From assembly GCA_035771165.1 (NCBI GenBank), contig JAWNZC010000469.1:3101001-3165000 (forward strand): DNA of 64,000 bases, given 5' to 3'. The DNA comes from Paragorgia papillata (taxonomy: Eukaryota > Cnidaria > Anthozoa > Scleralcyonacea > Coralliidae). Every line of letters starts with the position of its first letter. Position 1 is the stretch's first letter. The position numbers and the translations under genes are program-made. Below the pieces are notes generated by a model that was not told the DNA's origin, did not search any database, and worked only from the letters and a program-made list of their open reading frames with translations. Positions 53,385 through 64,000 of the stretch are shown in pieces.

Positions 53385-54758
53385 TTGTGAAATGAAACAA
53401 TAGAATGAAGCTAATTAGTATTCTTAACTTTTGATACAGATCACTTTGTCCAAAAGATGATCTTTATTGGGATTTACAGACGTATACATGTGACTTGAAT
53501 GCTATGTTTTGATTGCTTCTTAACCTCATTAATTATTCATGAATTTCACAAGTAAGCTTAAAATCAGGACAAATCTGTATGCGATTTACAGGTATTGATT
53601 AAACATTAATTTATTTTGAATTTTCCTTATGAATTATTAATGAATTTGATAAGTTCTATGTACCAGTACCATTTGTGTTTTTACCGACTATTGCTTGTCT
53701 TGAGTTTGAGATGGCCAATGGACAGTAGCTTTTAATATTGACCCATTAGGAATTATATTCAATGTTGTTAGTGCTTTGAACCTAGAGTATGTAATTTTGT
53801 CACAAGTATGTTATCCATACCTTGATGTTCATTTTGATATAAATTTTGATGCATAGATTGAGTAAAAATATATTCATCATAAAAATAACTTTGAACCAGT
53901 CATGTTCCTCATATAGATACAGTAATACTTTAATGACATATCAGCCATTATAACATCAACAGCCAAGTGTGTATTATATGCTGATGGTACCAAAATCTGT
54001 GGAGAAATTACAGCGACTGACATTCACGTACAGGTTACAGTACCGGCAGTGCTGCAGAGTCGAAGAGCCTTCCCAACTTGCTCTAAAGCAAACATGCACA
54101 TGGAATCAGGATTCATGTTGTATGAAGATTGCATAGATGTAGGGTGTGGGTATATTTTACTAGTCACCTATTGCATATTTGCTAGTCCATCTGTAGCTGG
54201 CCTACACACGTGAAGTTTGGGCACCTCAGACAAATGAATTTTAGTCCCCGCATGTTAGACAGAGACGTCCCCTAGGCTTCAGGATCACCTAAATTCTAGA
54301 CACTTTGACAATTCAGGATAATCCTGTTCACCAATGTGAAGTATGCACCACATTCAGCCTTCGATCTGATCTTTCCCGGCCCACTCCCACCTCTTAGTTC
54401 ATGCGTTATAGAGACCTCCACATTTTTCCAGTAGCCCGAGTGAACACCTGACCCAGGTGTCTTGTTTAACTATTGTACAAGTTTTGTTACTTATTTTTGT
54501 CAAGACATTCAGATATGATGATTGGTTCTTACAACTACGTCCGCCAAACATTTTCATGGCCTTGTGCACCAAATTTAAAAATTTTTTTGATGGTCAGTAG
54601 TTGAACCCTGGCTACATACAAAAGCCTGAAGCTTGTGTGCAGCTGTGCTGACTAATTCCATAGAAAGTGATGATAAAGATTTTCTATGACAGACTATGTA
54701 TGTGTTTTATAGCATGGTGTTGAAACATTTTTGAACAATTTTGAAGTTAAGAATATAC

Positions 54759-55010
54759 CTGCCCAGCTCTGGTCTGTATATCCACCACAAATATAATTCC
54801 CAACTTTCACTAAAGTCACTGTAGGTCCCTTATTGTCACAACATCTGTGAAAATCTTGTGCACTCCATCCATCTCTACCAGCTCGATAACAAAGACGCCA
54901 TTGAAACTGATCACCCAACCACTTTTGCATTTGTTTGGCATATTCGAAACTCCAATTCAAAATAATTGAGGTATTACATAATTCACAAGGAACTGCTGCA
55001 GGACGACATA
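54759..55010 (-). CDS. TRIM-TLDc gene D, exon 2
   Basis: Acceptor CTTTCTTATCTAG is present (compare the mutated one in gene B); donor is GTATATTC. 252 nt, phase 1 both sides. Codes CRPAAVPCELCNTSIILNWS, WLGDQFQWRLCYRAGRDGWS, FHRCCDNKGPTVTLVKVGNY and GGYTDQSWAG. Confidence 0.85.
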
Positions 55011-55432
55011 CTAGATAAGAAAGTAAATTACATATGATTAACCCATTCCTAATTCCTGCCTGAGCTGGCCAATTACAGGGCGGTTCCCTGTTCATTAGCC
55101 TCAAAAACGTTGCATCAGAAACGTCGCGTTAAAAAATGTCACTTTATACTATGGACTCTGGGCGAGCGAGCGACGAACCAGCGAACTCGCAGACACAATC
55201 TCCGAGGCGAAGCGTTAATAAACAAAGCGTTAATAATTAGCCTTGCGTGCAGACTCTACTGTTTATATTCGATGATGTAGTTTGGACGCAGCTATATATA
55301 CTAGGTTAGGAGCGCAGCTAACACCTAGAGAAATACCTCAGATCTTGTGAAGGTTTTAACTGGGGTTGAATCAACTACCTGTACCATCTACCTTTAGTTA
55401 ATTTTTCTTTCCTTTTAGTTTTATAATCTTAC

Positions 55433-56315
55433 CAACTTTTCCCCGAACCAGTTTATCCAAGAACGTCGTAACATCATTGTCGTTGATTGGGGTGCTTTGA
55501 TATTCAATGTTGCCATCATGAACAGGTTTCATACTCCGTGGTCGCTCTTGTTTCATTCTTTCTATATTGTCTTCAATCATCTTTTGCGACGAAAGGATTT
55601 CTTCATCGTTGCCTTTCTCAAGAAGGTTCTTGGCTAGATTGAAAGAACCTTTTACTTTATCCACGTGACGTTTCACTTCGGTTTCTTGTTCCACAAGTGG
55701 TTCGTGAGTTTCTTTGTATTTCTTCTCCACTTCCTTCATGATCAGTTTGGCTTTCTCTTCCAGCTTTTGGGTAAAGATTTTTAAAACTTCTTCTTTCTGC
55801 CGAGTGATGTCTTTCTTTGCTTTCTTTGCATTGTCTTCCAGAGACTGTTTGGCATTTGATATCAACTCTAATGTGTCGTTGCCTTCCTTCAGACTTTCTT
55901 CTAAGATTGTACAACGCGATGCTAATACTTCTCTTTGCTTCTCAACCACTTCGTCAACCGAGAGACATGAATGATTTTGCTTGATGTGATTCAAGAGCAT
56001 ACAATGACTACAGATCAGTTCTTTGCATGTCTCGCAATAGAACTTAAGGGTCTTGTTCTCATGTTTCTTGCAGTAAAGTTTTGCTCTGATCTTGCCTTGG
56101 CTCTCAGCTTGACTCAACTCGTTTATTGATAGCACAGTGTGTTTCTTCTTGCTTTGTCTGTACCAAGTTTCATGAGCTTCGAAACATTTTTCGCACATGA
56201 ACACCTCACAAGTTGTACATCGACTAACGGCTGGCTCTTGGCAATGAGAACATTTAGAAACCTTTGCTCGTCGTTGAATCGCCACTGGAACGACGTCGGT
56301 TGGAGAAGTAGCCAT
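55433..56315 (-). CDS. TRIM-TLDc gene D, exon 1, RING finger deleted in frame
   Basis: Start of a 480-residue protein (55433-56315, 54759-55010, 48022-48329; 1443 nt including stop). The ATG at 56315 has the context CGATGG. The N-terminus MATSPTDVVPV joins directly to AIQRRAKVSKC. Compared with A and C, 85 residues (12-96, the whole RING plus the linker before B-box 1) are missing: 255 nt, in frame. B-box 1 now starts at C22 and both B-boxes keep every ligand. The coiled coil matches A. The exon end has two extra residues (KLVRGKVGK). Donor GTAAGA, phase 1. Without a RING the protein should not recruit E2 enzymes, yet it could still pair with full-length family members through the coiled coil. 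A dominant-negative or adaptor role is an inference. Confidence 0.85.
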
Positions 56316-56540
56316 CGTAGACAACGTTTTCTTCAAAAAGTGCAGTAGTCTTAATCAGCAAGCAAAACTGGAAATCGTTTGGCTCAGTTCAGGTCTTGGA
56401 AGTCTTTCTTTCGGTTTCACAATAGTCAATTCTCAGTAAATGGTAATATGATTCCTTATTTCACGGTAAACTATGTAATATCCTGCTGTGATTGGTATTT
56501 CCGGTATATATATCCATATTCTTATATGGCCTAATATTAT
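56316..56540 (-). promoter_or_regulatory. conserved 5' flank of gene D
   Basis: Matches the flanks of A and C closely: GGCCATATAAGAATATGG, TACCGGAAATACCAATCACA and GGAATCATATTACCATTTAC on the minus strand. The promoter is thus retained despite the RING deletion, which argues against a dead copy. The homology to A runs on to about 56880. Confidence 0.5.
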
Positions 56541-56889
56541 TTCGTTGGAGGAATACGCCCTGGCCTGCACCACATGCATACCAGTACATGCGTATTAAAC
56601 AGTACCTAGCAACGCGATTAGGTACAAAAGCTTTCTTTTTATCTTAATTTAACGTGTAAAGTAAGGCGATATAACACAAGCGGTTTTATTTACATGCGCG
56701 ATTACATTTAAAGATGCATTCAACGATGTGATTTATTCCTGCATTTCATTATGTTAAACACCGCTAATGCCAATATATCCGGTCTCACAATACCTGGGGG
56801 GGTGTGGTATTAAACGAACGAACAAACGAATTAAATCTTATTACATCATGGTAACACATGAAAAGTATTTTTACTGTTGCCTTTAGGAT

Positions 56890-57555
56890 GTTATCATTAT
56901 ATTATCATCATCACCACTACCATCACAACCACTATCATCACAACCACTATCGATCATCACCACCAGTGCCATCATCACCACCATCATCAATCAACACCAC
57001 CACCCACCACTACTATTGCCACCATATAACCATCACACCACCACCACCATTACCACCACTACCACCATTACCACCACCACCACCATTACCACGACTATTA
57101 CCACCACCATTACCACCACTATTACCACCACCATTACCACCATTATTACCACCACCATCACCATTACCACCACTATTACCACCCCCATTACCACCACTAT
57201 TACCACCACCATTGCCACCACTATTACCATTACCACCACCACCATTACCACCACTATTACCACCACCATTACCACCACCTTTACCACCACCATTACCACC
57301 ACTATTACCACGCCCATTACCACCACTATTACCACGCCGATTACCACCACTATTACCACCCCCATTACCACCACTATTACCACCACCATTACCACCACTA
57401 TTACCAACCCCATTACCACCCCCATTACCACCACTATTACCACCACCATTACCACCGCCATTACCAACCCCATTACCACCACCATTACCACCACCATTAC
57501 CACCACCATTACCATCACCATTACCATCACCATTACCATCATCGTCATTTATTGA
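56890..57555. repeat. ATTACCACC minisatellite between units 3 and 4
   Basis: Starts with ATC/ACC repeats and becomes a regular ATTACCACCACC/ACTATTACCACC array. Every frame is open from composition. Ends at CATTTATTGACATACC, the left border of unit 4. Confidence 0.92.
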
Positions 57556-60068
57556 CATACCTTAGTATGTTATTAAATCAAAAACTCTATTTAATATACA
57601 ATTAAGAACTACCCTAAGCCAAAATTTAATTATTTACAAGAGTGACACTGCTTGCACAGTTCATGATTTAATATTCCTATAAGTAATTGTTGTTTTCTAA
57701 TATTTTTACAGTAAATTGCAAAAAAAATGCTAGATCACTAAGGAATTTTGTGAATAATCATGTGAGTAAATTAAATGTTTTTCAAATTACTATATAGCTG
57801 ATCATATTAAAAATTGTCATTCTGTATTTCTAAACTTCTGCATTTTCTAATCTTGTCTTTACACTGCTAAATAACTAAGTATGTTTAAGTAGTAACAGTT
57901 GATATTTTACTTTAAAGATTAATTAACGAACACAACAAAATCTACCTAACTTCTGAGTTTAAAAATAAGCCGTTAAAAGGTTGCTTTTCAACCTCGTAAA
58001 AACATATAACAAACTGCGAGAAATGCCTCTTAACAGACTTCAGTTAAAGTCAAATAATTTTCCAAAAGGCTTCTGGAGGAATCGCGTTTTCCGTTCGCGA
58101 TATTTTTGAGTTGGTGCTCTCCTTTTGAAATTTCTAAATGCACTCCTAAGAGCTTTAGTTTGTGATGTTTTCTGTGTGCTGTTGCACTTGTTTTAAATTT
58201 TCGTTAAACTTTCTTTTTCCTTTTTTTTCTTTTTCTTTACTCTGTAAGAGTTAGAGCTTGGATTATATAGAGTAAGGGTTATAAGACAACGTTTTAGGGT
58301 TGGTTGGGATAGGATTTTGTTCAACGACATGACCTAGGTTCTTTATAAGCGTAAACAATTGAGTGCTGCGTACGTAGTGTTTTGGATAATAGTAAAGTGA
58401 AAAGGTAGCAAACTGCCGAGATTTCCGAAACGAAATACTGACGTTTCGAGTGCAGCCCTGGATCAGAGTTTACTTAAGAAAACTGATAAAGGGTATCCCT
58501 CGAACTGACATCAGTTATTCGTTACTGTCATAAAAGGCTCTGCTCGAAACATCAGTTTTTCGTTTTTAAAATCTCGTCAGCTTGCCATCTTTTCGTTTTA
58601 TTAAGCCTGTTTTCCAGTCATCGCAGAAACTGGCTTGCAGCTCGCAGCGAGTACTTGCATCTAATTAAAAAGAAGTCAGAGTGAAAAACAAGCACTGTGA
58701 GTTAGTTTTAATTAGATATAAGTACTCGCATTGAGCTGCGAGTCAGTTTCTGCCATGACTGGAAAAGAGGCTTTATAGGTTCTGCTTAGTCTGCTTCGCA
58801 GAGATCTCTTCGGCTCCAACACAAGGAATAGCGAGTTTAGAATATAGAGGGCCTTATAGGCAATGTAGAAAACTAGAAATACAAATCGAAATGTTTAAAA
58901 GGTTGGTGTACTGCTGACTTGAAATACTCATTAAGGAGGACTAACGTTTTTAGCGTAGGTCCTTCGTGAAAAAGAAATTCGTACTGAAATAAACGTATAT
59001 ACAATATTCTTTTAAATTTCATTACACTATTTCTTTCTCTCCACCCCCCCCCCCCCCCCTCTCCCTCTCTCTCTCCCTCTCTCTCTCTGATGAAGGATCT
59101 TCGCTCAAAACGGTTAGACCTGCTTCGTGAGTATATTTCAGCTGTATACCAACTTTTTAAAAGAATCCCCCGACTGTTTGAACAAGTAGACATCAAAATG
59201 TTGGCAATGTCGTTTATCTTGAAAATGGGTTGAGTTTTATCATTTTACCATGTTGAATGATGACGTGAAATGGCTGCAAGCGAAGAGCAGCATGACTACT
59301 AGACGTGATTGTTGAAAAAGATTATATTTCGATGGCTTCAGAGTGACTTTTTCTCATAATAAGAAGCATAATGACCTTTTGATTTAAAACTGATCTAAGA
59401 TTAGAGAATTAGGAATAGAGGGTTAGGATTAGTATTGTCACAATGTCACTGTGAGGTCAGTAAACCAATTTCTTGCCTGGTTGTTTTCGTGTTTTATTCA
59501 ACTGTTTTTTCGTCGGTGGATATTCCCAGTGAGGAGTAAAATCGTCTGGCGTTAGCCCAGAGTAAAATACGTAAGACTTGAGAGTCGAATGCCGCTTAGA
59601 AATGGTTAAGTGAAAGGTGTGAAAGTTAACTTTTTTCCCTCTAAAGCGTTTTCCAGTGTAGATTTGTGCTTCCTTCTAGTTCCTTGCATAGCTCTAGTGT
59701 CAATGCTGATAATTGAAAAGTTGTTTTTTTTACATTCGCAGCGCGTCTGTATCTGCCATCCGGAGAAAAATTAGATTTACTGTAAAAAGTGCAAACTTAA
59801 TCCAAATTAGAATTTCGGAACTTTCTAGAACAAATATTTCTTCGCTCCTGAGAACTTTGAACTAATACTTTTCAATATTAAAGAGTAACACCAGGGCTGA
59901 GGAAAGAACTAAAGAATAAAACACAAATCTACACCGCAAAATGTTTTAGAAAGGAAAGATGTAATTTTTTGTAGTTTTTTCCTATCAAGTCGCGTCAAAT
60001 TTCGATGTTCCAGACTTTTAGTTTTAGATAATTTTTTTAAAAACCAAAAACATTAAAGTGCCTATCTC

Positions 60069-60347
60069 ATGGTTGGGGATTTTACATATTTAGGATATTT
60101 TGAACATTTTAAGAAGATTTGTAATATATCTTCTTTTCCTAAAATTTCATCTTCATGGACTTTTTTGCTGTTAAAGTTGGCGATTTTGACGATGGCCGTG
60201 AAATTTTTTTACTGGGTTCTAGTCGCCGGAAGTGACGTAGAAGCAGGGAGACCCTCTCAGACAGCAACAGTGTTTACATCGGGAGTTTACGGTTCACCTT
60301 GGATTTTCTTGGCTTTATTCAGGTTATTTTGTCGGAAATTCTTTTAA
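60069..60347 (+). other. left-arm ORF of the palindromic element
   Basis: A 92-codon ORF beginning MVGDFTYLGYFEHFKKICN. Its mirror copy on the minus strand (62592-62870) keeps the frame with four replacements. It starts inside the terminal repeat itself, shows no known motif, and may be open only because the arms are young. Not called as a gene. Confidence 0.3.
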
Positions 60348-61924
60348 AAACAATGCCAAACAAGTGCGTAGTGTTTTTACTCTCGAATGAACCCAATTGA
60401 TATGCAAGAATAGCGCTGTATGCCATTCTTTTTTTTTGCGACAATAACGATGTACAATCCCCGACTCACGGGAGGCGAATAAAAGAAGGATAGCTTCGGG
60501 TGAAAGGAACGCCGAATTGTCAAGGATAAAGGTGTGAAATGAACGCCGACATCTACTTCTGTGACCTGTTCGTCGTTCGAAGTAGTTTCAACGGGAATAT
60601 TTGGTACTAAGCCGATTCACAGCAGTTTATCACGAGGAAAACCCGTCGGTGTGGTGATTACAAAACGACAACAATAGAGCGTGGGAAAGTGACAAGAACT
60701 TGTGCATATCATCAGTCTCATATTTCTTTTTATCGAAGTATTGTTTGCGTTCGATCTTTGATCAAGAATATATCGAAATATACTTGACTTGGTAATGTCG
60801 TCTACCTCTGGTTCTAACACTGATAGCTAAAATGACTAGACTAGGATGTAAACATTCCGGGATACGTAATCGAGATCGAAGACGAAGTAAAACTGTCTTC
60901 CAGTGCAGTGCGGCCATACCTGAAGACGAATCATCTGAATGCATTGTCAAGCCGTATGAAGACGAGTCGGTTGCCGATGAAATTTGGATCGTAAATCATA
61001 ATGAGCAAATGCGACGGCTACAAATTCACTTTTGAGGGGCACGATAAGGTAAATGATTGGTAAGTTTTATTGAAAGTTGCTTTTATCAGTGAATTTATGT
61101 TTACGTTTTATCTGCAATGTTGTTTTCACACATTTGCTAAAACAAAATTGTATGCTGTCAAAGCCATATGCATGATTCGCATGTTTAATTCTATTCGATA
61201 TTACTCTGACACTGAACTGCTTAATGGGAATGCGAAGGAATGTCAGTAAATCAAAGCTTGCATTGAAATGGTTTATAATAACAGTGACCAAGTTCTTTAC
61301 ACTTGTTTGCCTGGAAATGTGGTCACTGCGTCTAGCGGGACACTTACATCGAAAAATTGACAAGATAAAGTATCAAATAAAAGATCAGTGCAGAAAACAG
61401 GTAGGAACTGTCTGTTGATTATAGATTAATGGAATACTTGCATCCACTTTTGAAATTTGAACTTGCAGGCGAGAGTAACATACGGAGTCAATTTCTTCAA
61501 GTTTGAAGATGAAATCGCACAATTGTTGTTGTTTATCGAATTGGACGAGCACTGAATTGTGGCAATTTTGAAGAACGAAGCAATTCTATTAGCCTTTGTG
61601 AATTGTGCGCAGCTGGCTTATTCGCAAGTGGAAATCGGAAAGCGAACGGGTATTCTATTAATCAATACTGACAGTATCTACCTGCTTTCTACATCTTCTA
61701 TTTTATACTTTGCGTCGTCAATTCTTCGATATTTGCAGCCCGCTAGACGCAGTGACCAGATCAGTATAACAAATATAAACATGCGAATCATTTGGCTTTG
61801 ACAGCATACAATTTTGTTTTAGCAAATATGGCCAATTGCAAATATGGCATGCCAGTATACAACATTCGATAAAACGTAAACATAAATTCACTGATAAAGC
61901 AAACTTTCATAACTTACAAATCGT

Positions 61925-62140
61925 TCACCTTATTGTGCCCCGCAAAGCGAATTTATAGCCATCGTAGAAGATATTTTTCAAGTCGCATTTGATCCTAAGC
62001 TCGTCTTCATACGGCTTGACAATGCATTCTGATGATTCGTCTTCAGGTATAAATGGCCTAGACAGTTTTACTTCGTCTTCGATCTCGATTACGTATCCCG
62101 GAATGTTACCACCTAGTCTAGTCATTTTGGCTATCAGCAT
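61925..62140 (-). other. gene-like exon remnant in the right arm
   Basis: A 71-codon minus-strand frame contains MTRLGGNIPGYVIEIEDEV, then IPEDESSECIVKPYEDEL and YDGYKFALRG, and meets GTGAAC like a splice donor. The left arm (60832-61045) carries the same words, frameshifted, ending TTTGAGGGGCACGATAAG before GTAAATG. Both look like a copied first exon with its donor site. The source gene was not recognised. Confidence 0.35.
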
Positions 62141-62932
62141 TAGAACCAGAGGTAGGCGACATTACCAAGTCATTTCGATATATTCTTGATCGAAGATCGA
62201 ATTCGATAAAAAGAAATATGAGACTGATGACATGCACAAGTTCTTGTCACTTTCCCACGCTCTATTGTTGTCGTTTTGTAATCGCCACACCGACGGGTTT
62301 TCCTCGTGATAAACTGCTGTGAATCGTCTTAGTACCAAATATTCCCGTTGAAACTACTTCGAACGACGAACAGGTCACAGAAGTAGATGTCGGCGTTCAT
62401 TTCACACCTTTTATCCTTGACAATTCGGCGTTCCTTTCACCCGAAGCTATCCTTCTTTTATTCGCCTCCCGTGAGTCGGGATTGTACATCGTTATTGTCG
62501 CAAAAAAAAAGAATGGCATACAGCGCTATTCTTGCATATCAATTGGGTTCATTCGAGAGTAAAAACACTACGCACTTGTTTGGCATAGTTTTTAAAAGAA
62601 TTTCCAACAAAATAACCTGAATAAAGCCAAGAAAATCCAAGATGAACCGTAAACTCCCGATGTAAACACTGTTACTGTCTGAGAGGGTCTCCCTGCTTCT
62701 ACGTCACTTCCGGCGACTAGAACCCAGTAAAAAAATTTCACGGCCATCGTCAAAATCGCCAACTTTAACAGCAAAAAAGTCCATGAAGATGAAATTTTAG
62801 GAAAAGAAGATATATTACAAATCTTCTTAAAATGTTCAAAATATCCTAAATATATAAAATCCCCAACCATGAGATAGGCACTTTAAAACAATCAGATCTA
62901 GCAGTCATTGACAGTCATGCTACTATTTAGTT

Positions 62933-62950
62933 TGACGTCATTTGACGTCA
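62933..62950. promoter_or_regulatory. double CRE palindrome in orphan unit 4
   Basis: TGACGTCATTTGACGTCA retained although no gene body remains; the following motif reads AAAATGGCGCC. Confidence 0.35.
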
Positions 62951-63194
62951 TTATTCAAAATGGCGCCACTCGTGGTGAAATTAGCTTATACTCGCACATA
63001 ATCTTTTTGAAAAGTAAATTATTTTTAAATTTCTTACAAGGCATTTTCAAAATAGACGAAGACGTTGACAACATTTCGATGCCAACTTGTTCAAATAGTC
63101 GGAGATGCCTTTTTGACATTTTCGATTGGATTTTGATATGAGCGTGCGTAATGTGTTATCAGCGGTATTACTCAGTAAAATACTTCTATTTCAA

Positions 63195-64000
63195 ATCACT
63201 TCCACATTTTCATTAGCCCATATAAGCTTGTCTTTATTTCAAAATTATGGCAAACTATATATCACCATGCAGATAGCTCATGAACCTAAGATTCTGAAAA
63301 TTATGATTTTTAGGCTTCACAAAGCGTTGCTATTAGTAACCAAGCTGTCAAACAGACCACATGCTGTGATTTACCAACATGCAGTTGAGAAAAGATATCT
63401 GGTTATATAATGCAAGTGCTTTAGTTATTGTTTTGCAATTTATTAGTATACATAATAATGGTGGGGATAAGCAGCGGGTTTTGCAATATTTAAAAAACTC
63501 GAGTCGCAGCACCCGTCTAAAATAATAGCATCAATTCTTGTTCAAATTTTTTAAAATTTTTGTTTTGTAAAATTGATATGACAAAATTCTCTGCTTATCC
63601 CGAACAACCTATTAATATCTATTGGCCCTGAAAATTGCAAGTCAATTGGTTAAATCCATCTCAAGATATCTTTTCTCAAAGTCGCAAAAAGCACATTATG
63701 AGAAAAATGGAATTAAAGATTAAAGTTTATTAAGAAAGTTCTGTAAAGGTCCTAAATTTTCAAAACGAGCATAAATGGTCAAAAATATTATTGTGTTTGT
63801 TTATTTTAAATAGTTAGAAGCATCCTGCATTATATGTGACTCCCTCAGCTTCCCGAAGGTCCTATCTTTTTTCTTCCTCAAATATTTCCACTTCGATACA
63901 AAAAGACTGATTGTCACGATGTAATTAGGTTTAATACTGTTTACAGCCTTTTGGCGAATGTTGCTGCTGATTGTAGTGTGATGTTGTCGTTTTAAATCGG
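63195..64000. other. unannotated sequence to the right of the duplication
   Basis: AT-rich, no recognisable gene, RNA or complete transposon. A 94-codon ORF (63126-63410) straddles the duplication breakpoint and so cannot be an ancestral gene. Confidence 0.5.

Larger units (their letters stand above)
50460..54620. other. about 4.2 kb inserted into intron 2 of gene D
   Basis: Homology to intron 2 of A and B stops at about 50450 and resumes at about 54630 (GTGTGCAGCTGTGCTGACTA). The stretch holds the MULE-like element 50642-51669 and the foldbacks at 51954, 53081 and 53278; the remainder (about 52061-53080 and 53390-54620) shows no gene or complete element. It may be several successive insertions. 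Confidence 0.55.
60057..62882. mobile_element. 2.8-kb palindromic element flanked by TTAA
   Basis: The ends are AGTGCCTATCTCATGGTTGG and its reverse complement. TTAA stands on each side (60053-60056 and 62883-62886). Units 1-3 show the uninterrupted ACATTAAAACAATCAGATC, so the empty site is known exactly. The inverted arms are nearly identical for about 1 kb and remain alignable, with indels, almost to the centre near 61470. TTAA duplication suggests a piggyBac-type mobiliser, but the ends do not start with the usual CCC, and no transposase is encoded. Confidence 0.8.
57560..63194. repeat. duplication unit 4: orphan 3' flank with seven codons of a TRIM-TLDc gene
   Basis: Fourth copy of the 3' flank in the same orientation, split by the element at 60057-62882. 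On the right it keeps the double CRE and the last codons (EIEVFY and stop on the minus strand, 63173-63194), then homology stops abruptly at ATTTCAAATCAC, where the others read ATTTCAGTTGGAG. The rest of the gene is absent, so the breakpoint of the duplication lies inside exon 3. Confidence 0.85.

Noticed and set aside
56858..57565. ORFs up to 235 codons on both strands (Pro/Leu, Asn/Gly, Thr/Ile)
   Set aside because: Composition of the ATTACCACC minisatellite.

Overview
The window reads as anthozoan-like (coral or sea-anemone type) nuclear DNA. It is AT-rich and intron-bearing, has no operons, and is packed with foldback (MITE-like) elements, SINEs, one LINE, minisatellites and short repeats. 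The recognisable genes are animal genes: a RING/B-box (TRIM-type) family fused to a TLDc domain, and exons of CNOT1, the CCR4-NOT scaffold. The lineage is inferred from gene content and repeat style; no mitochondrial or rRNA marker is present to confirm it.

Layout. 1-11 kb is intergenic repeat territory: a 5S-derived SINE, a tRNA-derived SINE, a polypurine tract, a 182-bp tandem repeat, and several nested DNA transposons with readable target-site duplications. 11-18.5 kb holds TRIM-TLDc gene A (minus strand) with its long 3' flank. 19-24.4 kb is an ACC/ATC-rich minisatellite split by a Harbinger-like element that itself contains a frameshifted LINE and a mariner-like MITE. 24.4-31.7 kb holds gene B (minus), a close copy of A with its 3' flank. 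32.4-44.6 kb holds three CNOT1 exons on the plus strand. Between the first and second of these sits TRIM-TLDc gene C (plus strand, complete), so C lies inside a CNOT1 intron. 45.2-56.3 kb holds gene D (minus), a copy that has lost exactly the RING finger; its second intron is swollen to about 6.4 kb by insertions, including a MULE-like element. 57.5-63.2 kb is a fourth copy of the 3' flank, with only the last seven codons of a TRIM-TLDc gene, interrupted by a 2.8-kb near-perfect palindromic element flanked by TTAA.

How it fits together. Genes A, B and D and the 57.5-63.2 kb remnant are units of one tandem segmental duplication. Each unit runs 3' flank, exon 3, exon 2, exon 1, promoter, then usually an ACC-type minisatellite. 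The array has been opened by the CNOT1/gene C segment. All four genes share three exons and two phase-1 introns: exon 1 codes RING, two B-boxes and the coiled coil, and exons 2 and 3 code the TLDc domain. TLDc proteins are known to bind the V-ATPase and to act in oxidative-stress protection; a ubiquitin ligase with this reader is a plausible but untested role. Gene C looks fully intact, A looks intact, B has lost the AG of one splice acceptor, and D lacks its RING. Paralogue comparison supplies the empty sites that fix several transposon boundaries to the base.
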